NCBI GenBank assembly: GCA_030598165.1
Contig: JAUVQL010000109.1
Span: 1 to 5,023, forward strand
Origin: Acidobacteriota bacterium
GTDB taxonomy: Bacteria; Acidobacteriota; Vicinamibacteria; Marinacidobacterales; SMYC01
DNA: 5,023 bases
Direction of reading: 5' to 3'
Positions within the stretch are counted from its first letter, which is position 1. Each line of letters starts with the position of its first letter. Positions 1-5,023 of the stretch are shown piece by piece. Under the pieces are notes generated by a model. The model searched no databases and was not told where the DNA came from. It saw nothing but the letters and a program-made list of their open reading frames with translations. Both the position numbers and the translations under genes were made by a program.

Positions 1-527
1 ATGTTCCCGGTGTCGAAGGCGTGGATAATCTCATAGGAGTCACGCCCGAGTTGGGGACTGGACAAGCGGAGACCGGCCGAAGTCTAGGTCAGAAGCTGGA
101 CGATACGGCGCTTGCAGCAAAGGTCAGAGGCGCATTTGCTCTTCATAAGGACCTGAGGGACCTCGACATCCAGGTACGAGTACGAGAAGGGACGGTTTTC
201 CTCGACGGAACCGTCGAGACCCAAGAGCAAGTAGAATCGGCCCGTGGCTGGGCCCTCCAAGTCGAGGGCGTGCGGCAAGTGGAAAACGCCTTGGGAATAA
301 AAGAGGATAGGGAGACCGCCGAACAAAAGGCCGAGCGCATCCAATCTGTTCTGATGCAGAACGAGAATCTTGCAAGCTATCAACTCCGCGCTTCGGCCGT
401 CGGCAGCGACGTCATCCTCGAAGGAGAAGTTGACACGGGGGCCGAGCGAGAGCTGGCCGAGCTTCTCGCGGAGCGCATCACAGGAAAGGCCAAACTGCGC
501 AACCGGATCAGTGTCAAGTCACAGTAG
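1..527 (+). CDS. Multi-BON-domain protein, 5'-truncated by window edge
   Basis: The reading frame is open from the first full codon (position 3) to the TAG at 525-527, so the gene starts left of the window. The GTG at position 21 could be called as a start but is probably internal. The codons before and across it read VPGVEGVDNLIGV, which matches the end of a BON domain and aligns with the ends of the two later repeats (VEGVRQVENALGI and ITGKAKLRNRISV). At least three BON domains are therefore inferred: the tail of one at about 3-40, a complete one at about 102-299, and another at about 324-515. Each complete copy shows the helix then beta-hairpin (VFLDGTV, VILEGEV) then helix pattern. BON domains occur in OsmY-like periplasmic stress proteins and in secretins and are thought to bind lipid or membrane surfaces. 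Any signal peptide would lie outside the window, so location and exact role cannot be read. The gene converges on the signalling operon and is probably unrelated to it. The family call is firm; the function is not. Confidence 0.85.
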   Translation, partial: VPGVEGVDNLIGVTPELGTGQAETGRSLGQKLDDTALAAKVRGAFALHKDLRDLDIQVRVREGTVFLDGTVETQEQVESARGWALQVEGVRQVENALGIKEDRETAEQKAERIQSVLMQNENLASYQLRASAVGSDVILEGEVDTGAERELAELLAERITGKAKLRNRISVKSQ

Positions 528-546
528 AAGCCAGCAGATCTGTCCC

Positions 547-576
547 TGACTGCTGACTGCTCGACTGCTTGACTGC
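547..576. repeat. Short tandem array, 7-8 bp unit with GACTGC core, four copies
   Basis: Four consecutive units lie at 547-553 (TGACTGC), 554-560 (TGACTGC), 561-568 (TCGACTGC) and 569-576 (TTGACTGC). All share the core GACTGC. The array lies in the non-coding gap between two convergent stop codons, so it is probably neutral slippage-derived DNA rather than a protein-coding repeat. No function is visible. Confidence 0.8.
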
Positions 577-621
577 CGCAGGCGGGGCACTGCGGGATAT
601 CAAGGTGCCCCTAGCTTTATC

Positions 622-638
622 GCCCGGCACAGCCGGGC
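622..638. terminator. GC-rich hairpin between convergent genes, possible bidirectional terminator
   Basis: GCCCGGC at 622-628 and GCCGGGC at 632-638 form a perfect 7-bp inverted repeat around a 3-base loop. It sits 8 bases beyond the stop codon of the minus-strand lipoprotein gene and about 95 bases after the BON-protein stop, where a shared terminator would be expected. Neither side has a clear run of T, so it is not a classical intrinsic terminator. It could instead be an mRNA 3'-end stabiliser or a REP-like palindrome. The inverted repeat is certain; the terminator role is a guess. Confidence 0.4.
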
Positions 639-645
639 CTACTGA

Positions 646-1215
646 TCACGATGACCCCGTCGAGCTACGCACGTCTTCGGCCAGGATAAGTCCTTTTTCT
701 GCCAGCACCGCCGCGCGTCTATAGTCTTTCTCTGCGTAGGCCTTTCGTGCTTGAATGACGAACGCTTGAGCTGCGGCCAGCTGTTCGCTCTGTTTCTTCG
801 TCAGAGGTCGATTCTGAAGGGTCGAAAGAATCGCCTCCGCACGGGTCAGCTTTTCCACAATGGAGCGAGCTTCCGGGCTGTCCTCGTTTGCGGTCAATCG
901 TGGCTCAGCGGGTTCGGGCGGTGGTGGCTCGGGAGGCGGTGTAGCCTTGGGTCTCTGGACGGGTTTCGGAGCGGGCTCCTCCGAAACCGGAATGGGCTCC
1001 TCTTCCGGCTCGGGCGCTTTCTGTAAGACTTCCAGATCCTTATCTGGCTCTTCAGAGGTGCTCTCCCGAGGTTCGGGAACTATAATCACCGCGGGCGGGC
1101 GCTCGAACTCGGCCTTGACTTTCTTGTGGCAACCGCTCAGTGAGGCAAGTACCGCAAGACACATAGCTCCGGCCCGAGCCGTGGCGAATCGTCTCCGGTC
1201 CTTCGAAGTCCTCAC
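646..1215 (-). CDS. Proline-rich lipoprotein encoded downstream of a sensor kinase
   Basis: This is a 189-residue predicted lipoprotein. The N-terminus is basic (MRTSKDRRRF), followed by a hydrophobic stretch (about residues 15-27) and the lipobox LSGC with the lipidated Cys at residue 29. The residue after Cys is His, not Asp, which under the E. coli sorting rule favours the outer membrane. Residues about 37-106 are very rich in Pro and Glu (PPPEPPPPEP and similar), like periplasm-spanning linkers such as that of TonB. Residues about 112-182 look like a helical hairpin rich in Ala, Glu and Lys (AAAQAFVIQARKAYAEKDY), vaguely TPR-like or DUF4398-like; I do not recognise a specific family. The GTG start overlaps the kinase stop as GTGA, and GGAGGT lies 6 bases upstream, so translation is probably coupled to the kinase. 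An inferred role is an envelope accessory of the two-component system, by analogy with QseG. Lipoprotein call strong, role speculative. Confidence 0.85.
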   Translation of the reverse strand: MRTSKDRRRFATARAGAMCLAVLASLSGCHKKVKAEFERPPAVIIVPEPRESTSEEPDKDLEVLQKAPEPEEEPIPVSEEPAPKPVQRPKATPPPEPPPPEPAEPRLTANEDSPEARSIVEKLTRAEAILSTLQNRPLTKKQSEQLAAAQAFVIQARKAYAEKDYRRAAVLAEKGLILAEDVRSSTGSS

Positions 1216-3011
1216 CCTCTAACCTCCGGTAACTTGATTGTAAACCTAGTTCCCTCTCCCGGTGTAGAGTCAACATCGACGTCACCATCATGAAGCTGAA
1301 TGATCCGATAAACCAAAGACAGCCCAATTCCGCTTCCCGCATCTTTTGTCGTGTAATACAGGTCGAAGATCTTGGGCAACGCTTCATTGGAAATGCCACA
1401 CCCGCTATCCCCGATCTCTATCTCCACGTGCTCGTCCGAGGACTGCCGTGCAGTCACTTTCAACATTCCTCCATCCGGCATAGCTTCTTTGGCATTAAGC
1501 ATGAGGTTCAAAAAAGCCTGCTGTAGTAATTCGCGATCTCCGTGGATCGGCGGAAGATCCGCCGGTATGTCCGTCACGAAGCGAATCCCGGTCTTCTCGA
1601 CGTCTCCGGAAACGAGGCGAAGGACTTCTTGCAAGACCTCTTCCAAGGGGACGGAGTCGAGTTGAAGCTCCTCGGGGCGGGTGAACTTCAAAAAGCCTTG
1701 TATGACTCGATCCAAACGACGGATCTGCTCATCGAGAACGTCGAGATAGCCACGGGCACCTGGAGAAGCTTCTGAGAGCTTTTGCCGGAGGAGCGCCACA
1801 TGGATGACCATAGCATTGAGCGGGTTTTTGATCTCATGCGCAACTCCTGATGTGAGCCGGCCGAGAGCCGCAAGCTTTTGTGTATAAGAAAGATGGGATC
1901 CCAGACGGGACAGCTTCTCCAAGTTTCGGACATTGACCAAGACTCCGGAAATACCGTTGGTCTCCTTGAGCATCTGCGCGTTCAAAGAATGAGGTACCAT
2001 ACGACCTTCGACTCTCAGAGGAACACTTCTGGGCCCCACCGCTTCGCCACGGGAAAGGGCTTCTTCGACCAAAACAACCACTGGATGTCCGCTGGTCACA
2101 ATTTCATCGAGTCGCTTCCCTTGAGCTTCGGCACGGCTCTCACCGAGAAGCTGGCAGGCCGGAGGATTGAGTGACAAGACCCGCCGTTCGTTGCTCACCA
2201 CCATTACCGCGTCGCTCAAGCCTCCCACCATGGTTTCCAACCATGTGAAACCGCTCTCACGCTGTTGACGGTCTTCTGCCATCCTACGACTCATGGTCGA
2301 AAAGAACTCCGCAATCCGGCTGACATCACCTTCGTTTCGCAATTGGAGAATCTCTCCGGCGTCGGGGTCGATTCGAGCCAACTCTCTTCTCAACATTTCG
2401 ATGGGACCCAAGAGTCGATTGGCGAGATACAGCGAGGCGAGAAAAGAGGCGAGAACAACGCCGGCGGCCGTGAGTGCGTTGGCCGTAATAGCGCCGGAAA
2501 GCTGCTCTTTCAATAACAAAGTGGAGACCGCGACACGTACCGAGCCAAACGGTTCGTCGTCTACGGTGAAGGGCAGCTCCATTTCCAGAACTCGATGTCC
2601 CCGGCTCAATGCCATCAACTGTCCGAAGGCGTTCTTCTTCGAAAAATCGGATACGGTCTCGGCAGGACTCAATGGCTTGCCTTCTTGGCTCGGATCGCTG
2701 TGGAGGATCACACCACCGTATTTGTCGGTGATGGCCACGTAGAGCGTAGTAGGCGAATATCCGACGATGGCATCTGCATAAGCTCGAAGAGAAGGTTCTA
2801 AAGAAAGAAGCACCTCGAGATCTTCACCTGGATGGCTTCGAATCACACGGCTGACTTGGTGATAGAAGGTCGAGCCGAGCAACTGCAGGCTGTTCTTAGT
2901 TTCAGACACAGAAACGCGTGTAAGGGAGACGGCGTTCATGAAGCTGGTCGCCAGCGCTACGGCCCCTGCAACAAGGGTTATTGTGGCGATCTGCTTTCCG
3001 CGAAAGCCCAC
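1212..3011 (-). CDS. Membrane sensor histidine kinase (Cache-like sensor, HAMP, PAS, HisKA, HATPase)
   Basis: This 599-residue NtrB/AtoS/ZraS-style kinase is probably in the inner membrane. Order of parts: membrane helix at about 8-30; extracytoplasmic sensor at about 31-172, with a segment resembling a single Cache/PDC fold (YVAITDKYGGVILHSD, residues 91-106); second membrane helix at about 176-198; HAMP at about 198-250; PAS at about 256-365; HisKA at about 374-443 with the H-box HEIKNPLN and phospho-accepting His392; catalytic ATPase domain at about 485-596 with N-box (Asn502, Asn506), G1 box DSGCGI (535-540), F-box region FDLYYTTK and G2 box GSGIGLSL (559-566). All motifs look intact, so it should autophosphorylate. 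The GTG start is chosen because an in-frame TAG lies three codons upstream and the first membrane helix follows at once; AGAGGT lies 8 bases upstream. The cognate partner is the upstream NtrC-type regulator, and the gene overlaps the lipoprotein gene by 4 bases. The ligand is unknown. Confidence 0.95.
   Translation of the reverse strand: MGFRGKQIATITLVAGAVALATSFMNAVSLTRVSVSETKNSLQLLGSTFYHQVSRVIRSHPGEDLEVLLSLEPSLRAYADAIVGYSPTTLYVAITDKYGGVILHSDPSQEGKPLSPAETVSDFSKKNAFGQLMALSRGHRVLEMELPFTVDDEPFGSVRVAVSTLLLKEQLSGAITANALTAAGVVLASFLASLYLANRLLGPIEMLRRELARIDPDAGEILQLRNEGDVSRIAEFFSTMSRRMAEDRQQRESGFTWLETMVGGLSDAVMVVSNERRVLSLNPPACQLLGESRAEAQGKRLDEIVTSGHPVVVLVEEALSRGEAVGPRSVPLRVEGRMVPHSLNAQMLKETNGISGVLVNVRNLEKLSRLGSHLSYTQKLAALGRLTSGVAHEIKNPLNAMVIHVALLRQKLSEASPGARGYLDVLDEQIRRLDRVIQGFLKFTRPEELQLDSVPLEEVLQEVLRLVSGDVEKTGIRFVTDIPADLPPIHGDRELLQQAFLNLMLNAKEAMPDGGMLKVTARQSSDEHVEIEIGDSGCGISNEALPKIFDLYYTTKDAGSGIGLSLVYRIIQLHDGDVDVDSTPGEGTRFTIKLPEVRG
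1222..1227 (-). promoter_or_regulatory. Shine-Dalgarno site fixing the lipoprotein GTG start
   Basis: On the minus strand GGAGGT reads from 1227 to 1222, six bases before the GTG at 1215-1213. It lies inside the last codons of the kinase gene. This strong site and the GTGA overlap support the GTG start over any downstream alternative. Confidence 0.75.
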
Positions 3012-3023
3012 TCGGGTCTACCT

Positions 3024-3152
3024 CTAGGTGTCGATATGGTTCTTGTTGCGATTCGGCTCGAACTGGGGAGAATCCACCTGCGGCCGCTCGACGGGCACAA
3101 GCACCGTCATTTTCGGCTGTAGTTGCCGGCCTCCTCGATCAAAATTACTCAC
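3024..3152 (-). CDS. Possible small ORF (42 codons) between regulator and kinase
   Basis: A GTG at 3152-3150 overlaps the last codons of the regulator gene by 8 bases and opens a 42-codon frame ending in TAG at 3026-3024. AAAAGG lies 4 bases upstream of the GTG, a weak and rather close ribosome site. An internal ATG at 3110 would give 28 residues. The predicted peptide is hydrophilic, with no membrane segment and several prolines (VPVERPQVDSPQFEPNRN). Its stop codon overlaps the kinase Shine-Dalgarno AGAGG (3025-3021), so translation through it could feed the kinase start. It lies in the same frame as the kinase, separated by two in-frame TAG codons (3026-3024 and 3020-3018), so it could also be a decayed N-terminal extension. 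I recognise no family. It may be a real leader peptide, a relic or chance; a 42-codon frame can arise by chance. Confidence 0.3.
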   Translation of the reverse strand: MSNFDRGGRQLQPKMTVLVPVERPQVDSPQFEPNRNKNHIDT

Positions 3153-4521
3153 GATACCTTTTGAGTTTGTTATGGAGGGTCTTCAAACTGATCCCCAAAA
3201 TCTCCGCTGCTCGTGTTTTGTTTTGTCCCGTGGCCTCGAGGGTCTTCATTATCAGGTCACGCTCTGCCTGCTCTACCGTCGTTCCAACAGGAATGGACAC
3301 TTCACCCAATCCGGTCCGGCGCGCCGTCGCTGGGTGCGATGGTTGCATCACGGTACGCGGGAGCTCTTCAACTTCTATGACAGGACGTGGACAGATAATG
3401 ACCGCTCGCTCGATAACGTTACGCAGTTCTCGGACGTTACCCGGCCAGTGGAACGCTGTTAGCGCAGCTAAGGCATCCTCGCCCACGCCATTGACGGATT
3501 TACTGTTGGCCTTCGCGAACTCTTCTACAAAGTACTCAACGAGAAGAGGTATATCGTCTACCCTCTCCCTCAAAGGTGGCAGCTCCAGTGTAAATACATT
3601 CAATCGATAGTAGAGATCTTGACGCAGTTTGCCATCCTTGAGGGATGCCTCCGGATCCCGGTTGGTAGCCGCCAACACTCGGACATCGACCTGAATTTCG
3701 TCGTGCCCCCCGAGCCTCCGAAAGCTCCTCTCCTCGAGCACTCGCAGCAGTTTCACTTGAGTAGAGGGGGCCATCTCGGCTACTTCATCGAGGAACAACG
3801 TACCGTGGTCAGCAAGCTCGAAACAACCTTGGCGACGCCCCTCCGCTCCGGTAAAGGCGCCTTTTTCGTGTCCGAAGATCTCGCTCTCCAAGAGGGACTC
3901 AGGGATAGCGGCACAATTGATGGCACTGAAAGGCCCTTCGGCTCGCGGGGAAACCTCATGCAACGTCTTGGCGACCAACTCTTTTCCCGTACCCGACTCA
4001 CCGACGATCAGAACTGAGGCAGAAGAAAGACCGGCTTGCTTGATCATCTGGTAGAGACGACGCATGGAAACGCTCTTTCCTACCAAACGACCGAAACGAC
4101 CCGTTGCCTCCAACACGCTTTCATAACGTTCGAGCTCTTCCCACAAGCTCGATCGAGAAGTCGCCTTCTCCAAAAGGGCCTGGAGCTGTCGGGTATCAAC
4201 TGGCTTGGCTAGATAGTCGAAGGCTCCTTGCTTCATAGCTTCAACGGCGCTCGCGATACTGCCCTTGGCCGTCAACATGACAAAAGTCATATGACCGAGA
4301 CTACCGGACAGCGCCCGCAGGAGTTCCATTCCATCCATGCGAGGCATAACCAAGTCAGCAAGCACGACATGAGGTCGGAAACTCGCAACCTTTTCCAGCC
4401 CTTCCGCTCCGTCAGCAGCCGCTTCCGTCTCGTAGCCCCAATTCGCTACGAGCTCCGACAACCCTCGTCGAGAACCGGTCTCGTCATCGACAATGAGTAA
4501 GCGGGGTTTGGACATCGCCAT
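3145..4521 (-). CDS. NtrC-family sigma54-dependent response regulator
   Basis: This 458-residue regulator has the usual length and three-part build of the NtrC/AtoC/ZraR/GlrR family. The receiver at about 6-120 has acidic residues Asp12 and Asp13, phospho-acceptor Asp56, Thr84 and Lys106. The AAA+ sigma54-interaction domain at about 146-380 has Walker A GESGTGKE (174-181), the sigma54-contacting loop GAFTGA (221-226), Walker B GTLFLDE (240-246), candidate arginine fingers near 300-306 and the GNVREL motif (361-366). The C-terminal Fis-type helix-turn-helix at about 420-456 includes NKTRAAEILGISLKTLHNKL. The intact GAFTGA loop argues for true sigma54-dependent activation. It is the first gene of the operon, followed by its likely kinase. 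The ATG at 4521 comes directly after an in-frame TGA, so the frame cannot extend further; an alternative ATG at 4515 would shorten it by two residues, and neither has a good Shine-Dalgarno site. Target genes cannot be read from this window. Confidence 0.96.
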   Translation of the reverse strand: MAMSKPRLLIVDDETGSRRGLSELVANWGYETEAAADGAEGLEKVASFRPHVVLADLVMPRMDGMELLRALSGSLGHMTFVMLTAKGSIASAVEAMKQGAFDYLAKPVDTRQLQALLEKATSRSSLWEELERYESVLEATGRFGRLVGKSVSMRRLYQMIKQAGLSSASVLIVGESGTGKELVAKTLHEVSPRAEGPFSAINCAAIPESLLESEIFGHEKGAFTGAEGRRQGCFELADHGTLFLDEVAEMAPSTQVKLLRVLEERSFRRLGGHDEIQVDVRVLAATNRDPEASLKDGKLRQDLYYRLNVFTLELPPLRERVDDIPLLVEYFVEEFAKANSKSVNGVGEDALAALTAFHWPGNVRELRNVIERAVIICPRPVIEVEELPRTVMQPSHPATARRTGLGEVSIPVGTTVEQAERDLIMKTLEATGQNKTRAAEILGISLKTLHNKLKRYRE

Positions 4522-4523
4522 TC

Positions 4524-4529
4524 AGTATA
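4524..4529 (-). promoter_or_regulatory. Candidate -10 box (TATACT) just before the regulator start
   Basis: TATACT reads on the minus strand from 4529 to 4524, two bases before the regulator ATG at 4521, and matches the sigma70 -10 consensus at five of six positions. I see no convincing -35 hexamer at 16-18 bases. If used, transcription would begin near 4517, giving an almost leaderless mRNA starting at the ATG at 4515. This fits the lack of a ribosome site but may be chance. No good sigma54 -24/-12 pair (GG, ten bases, GC) was seen in 4522-4753. Confidence 0.2.
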
Positions 4530-4607
4530 TCGCCTGCGCTAGCGGCAACTCCAGAAGCGTACGGCCCAGCCGGGGATTCAGCATTTGGGAAAGATTCAAG
4601 AGGTTTC

Positions 4608-4701
4608 AACGCAAAGTCGTGAAGCCGTAAAGGCGCACAGAGGGCAAGTTGCACTACAAAGATCTGGTATTGCGTCCCGCTCTTCTCCGCGTCTCCGCGT
4701 T
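4608..4701. repeat. Degenerate 8-bp-period repeats in inverted arrangement
   Basis: On the left, four 8-base units follow one another at 4610-4641: CGCAAAGT, CGTGAAGC, CGTAAAGG and CGCACAGA. On the right, TCTCCGCG occurs twice in tandem at 4684-4699; its reverse complement CGCGGAGA has the same CGY-R-AG plan as the left units. The outer ends AACGC (4608-4612) and GCGTT (4697-4701) are exact inverse complements. The whole forms two arms of related short repeats facing each other around about 42 bases of centre. It lies in the non-coding region upstream of the regulator gene and looks like dispersed intergenic repeat DNA. Function is unknown. Confidence 0.6.
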
Positions 4702-4714
4702 AATTTCCGTAATT

Positions 4715-4754
4715 CTCGAGTTCTTGAGTTCTTGAGTTCTTGGGTTCTTGAATT
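4715..4754. repeat. Tandem array of an 8-bp unit (CTTGAGTT), five copies
   Basis: Five units lie end to end: CTCGAGTT (4715-4722), CTTGAGTT (4723-4730), CTTGAGTT (4731-4738), CTTGGGTT (4739-4746) and CTTGAATT (4747-4754). Two are identical and the others differ by one base each. The last base of the array is also the last base of the TGA stop codon of the minus-strand gene to the right. Copy-number change would alter its 3' untranslated region, not its protein. Confidence 0.9.
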
Positions 4755-5023
4755 CAAGTCTTCTTGCGCCTCACCTTGATATGCAATGCGACGCGAAACT
4801 CCGCTTCCTCCGCGCCAGGATCAAGAGTGACGTGGATCGGCACCACAACCTGCCGAGGTTTGGCATCTCCGGGAGATACCTCGACCTCTATCACATTGGG
4901 AGACTTGACTTCCGGGGACGTGGACCCGGCAATCGACTCGTTCGATACTAAATCCAGCGCTTCACTGATATCTGGGCCGATTTGGGTGCGTGCCAACTCG
5001 TCGAGGTATGGCCGACTCTCAAC
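4754..5023 (-). CDS. C-terminal end of an unrecognised protein, 5'-truncated by window edge
   Basis: The minus-strand frame is open from the right edge (5023) to the TGA at 4756-4754, giving 89 visible residues. A TTG at 4996 could be called as a start, but the nine codons before it (VESRPYLDE) are open and read smoothly into it. There is no sign of a start there, so the gene very probably begins beyond the window. The visible part starts with an acidic helical stretch (SEALDLVSNES), then Ser/Pro-rich sequence, then alternating hydrophobic segments likely to be beta strands (VIEVEVSP, RQVVVPIHVTLD, EFRVALHIKV), and ends in a basic tail RRKKT. No membrane segment, cofactor motif or catalytic motif is visible. 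I do not recognise the family. It has the same orientation as the signalling operon, but the 232-base repeat-rich gap to the regulator start argues against co-transcription. Confidence 0.6.
   Translation of the reverse strand, partial: VESRPYLDELARTQIGPDISEALDLVSNESIAGSTSPEVKSPNVIEVEVSPGDAKPRQVVVPIHVTLDPGAEEAEFRVALHIKVRRKKT

Noticed and set aside
860..1222. 120-codon plus-strand ORF rich in Gly and Ser opposite the lipoprotein
   Set aside because: Its low-complexity Gly/Ser run is the antisense of the Pro/Glu-rich lipoprotein linker. The minus-strand frame has a lipobox, a strong ribosome site and coupling to the kinase.
2293..2742. 149-codon plus-strand ORF inside the kinase region
   Set aside because: It is fully antisense to the kinase sensor, second membrane helix and HAMP region, with shadow-like composition and no domain.
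2981..3610. 209-codon plus-strand ORF antisense to the regulator and kinase start
   Set aside because: It lies opposite conserved AAA+ and Fis-domain coding sequence, has a Ser/Arg-rich composition typical of antisense shadows, and shows no recognisable domain.
4562..4572. Small CGGC/GCCG hairpin upstream of the regulator
   Set aside because: Only a 4-bp stem with no T-run; expected by chance in GC-rich DNA.
4540..4575. Possible sigma54 -24/-12 promoter upstream of the regulator (TGGAGTTGCCGCTAGC and TGGGCCGTACGCTTCT, minus strand)
   Set aside because: Spacing between GG and GC is wrong in the first and the -12 element is poor in the second; neither meets the GG-N10-GC rule.
4585..4779. 64-codon plus-strand ORF in the repeat-rich gap
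   Set aside because: Its sequence is dictated by the short tandem repeats (VLEFLSSWVLEFKSS) and it runs into the opposite-strand gene end; not a credible protein.

Overview
This window carries a compact minus-strand operon of two-component signalling genes. It lies between two genes cut off by the window edges. Base composition is moderately GC-rich. The lipobox-bearing lipoprotein, BON-domain protein and NtrC-type sigma54 activator point to a Gram-negative (diderm) bacterium. The histidine-kinase H-box region has the style I associate with Acidobacteriota, NC10/Methylomirabilota and deltaproteobacterial lineages; that taxonomic guess is low confidence and rests on impression, not a search.

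Layout. (1) Positions 1-527, plus strand: the 3' part of a multi-BON-domain protein whose start lies outside the window. (2) Positions 528-645: a convergent intergenic gap with a short GACTGC tandem array and a GC-rich hairpin. (3) Positions 646-4521, minus strand, read right to left: an NtrC-family response regulator (4521-3145), a possible 42-codon small ORF (3152-3024), a membrane sensor histidine kinase (3011-1212), and a proline-rich lipoprotein (1215-646) whose GTG start overlaps the kinase stop as GTGA. (4) Positions 4522-4753: non-coding, probably holding the operon promoter, and rich in degenerate tandem repeats with an 8-bp period. (5) Positions 4754-5023, minus strand: the 3' end of an unrecognised gene that starts beyond the right edge.

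How the genes work together (inference from family knowledge). The kinase has an extracytoplasmic sensor between two membrane helices, then HAMP, PAS, HisKA and HATPase modules with all key motifs. It should phosphorylate Asp56 of the regulator, which has an intact receiver, an AAA+ domain with GAFTGA, and a Fis-type DNA-binding helix-turn-helix, and so should activate sigma54 promoters. The overlapping lipoprotein gene suggests an envelope accessory factor for signalling. This is analogous in gene content, though not shown to be homologous, to the enterobacterial GlrK/QseG/GlrR set.

Nothing here is clearly a novel large system. The most useful second looks are the small ORF between regulator and kinase, the lipoprotein-kinase-regulator module, and the 8-bp-period repeats in the intergenic regions.
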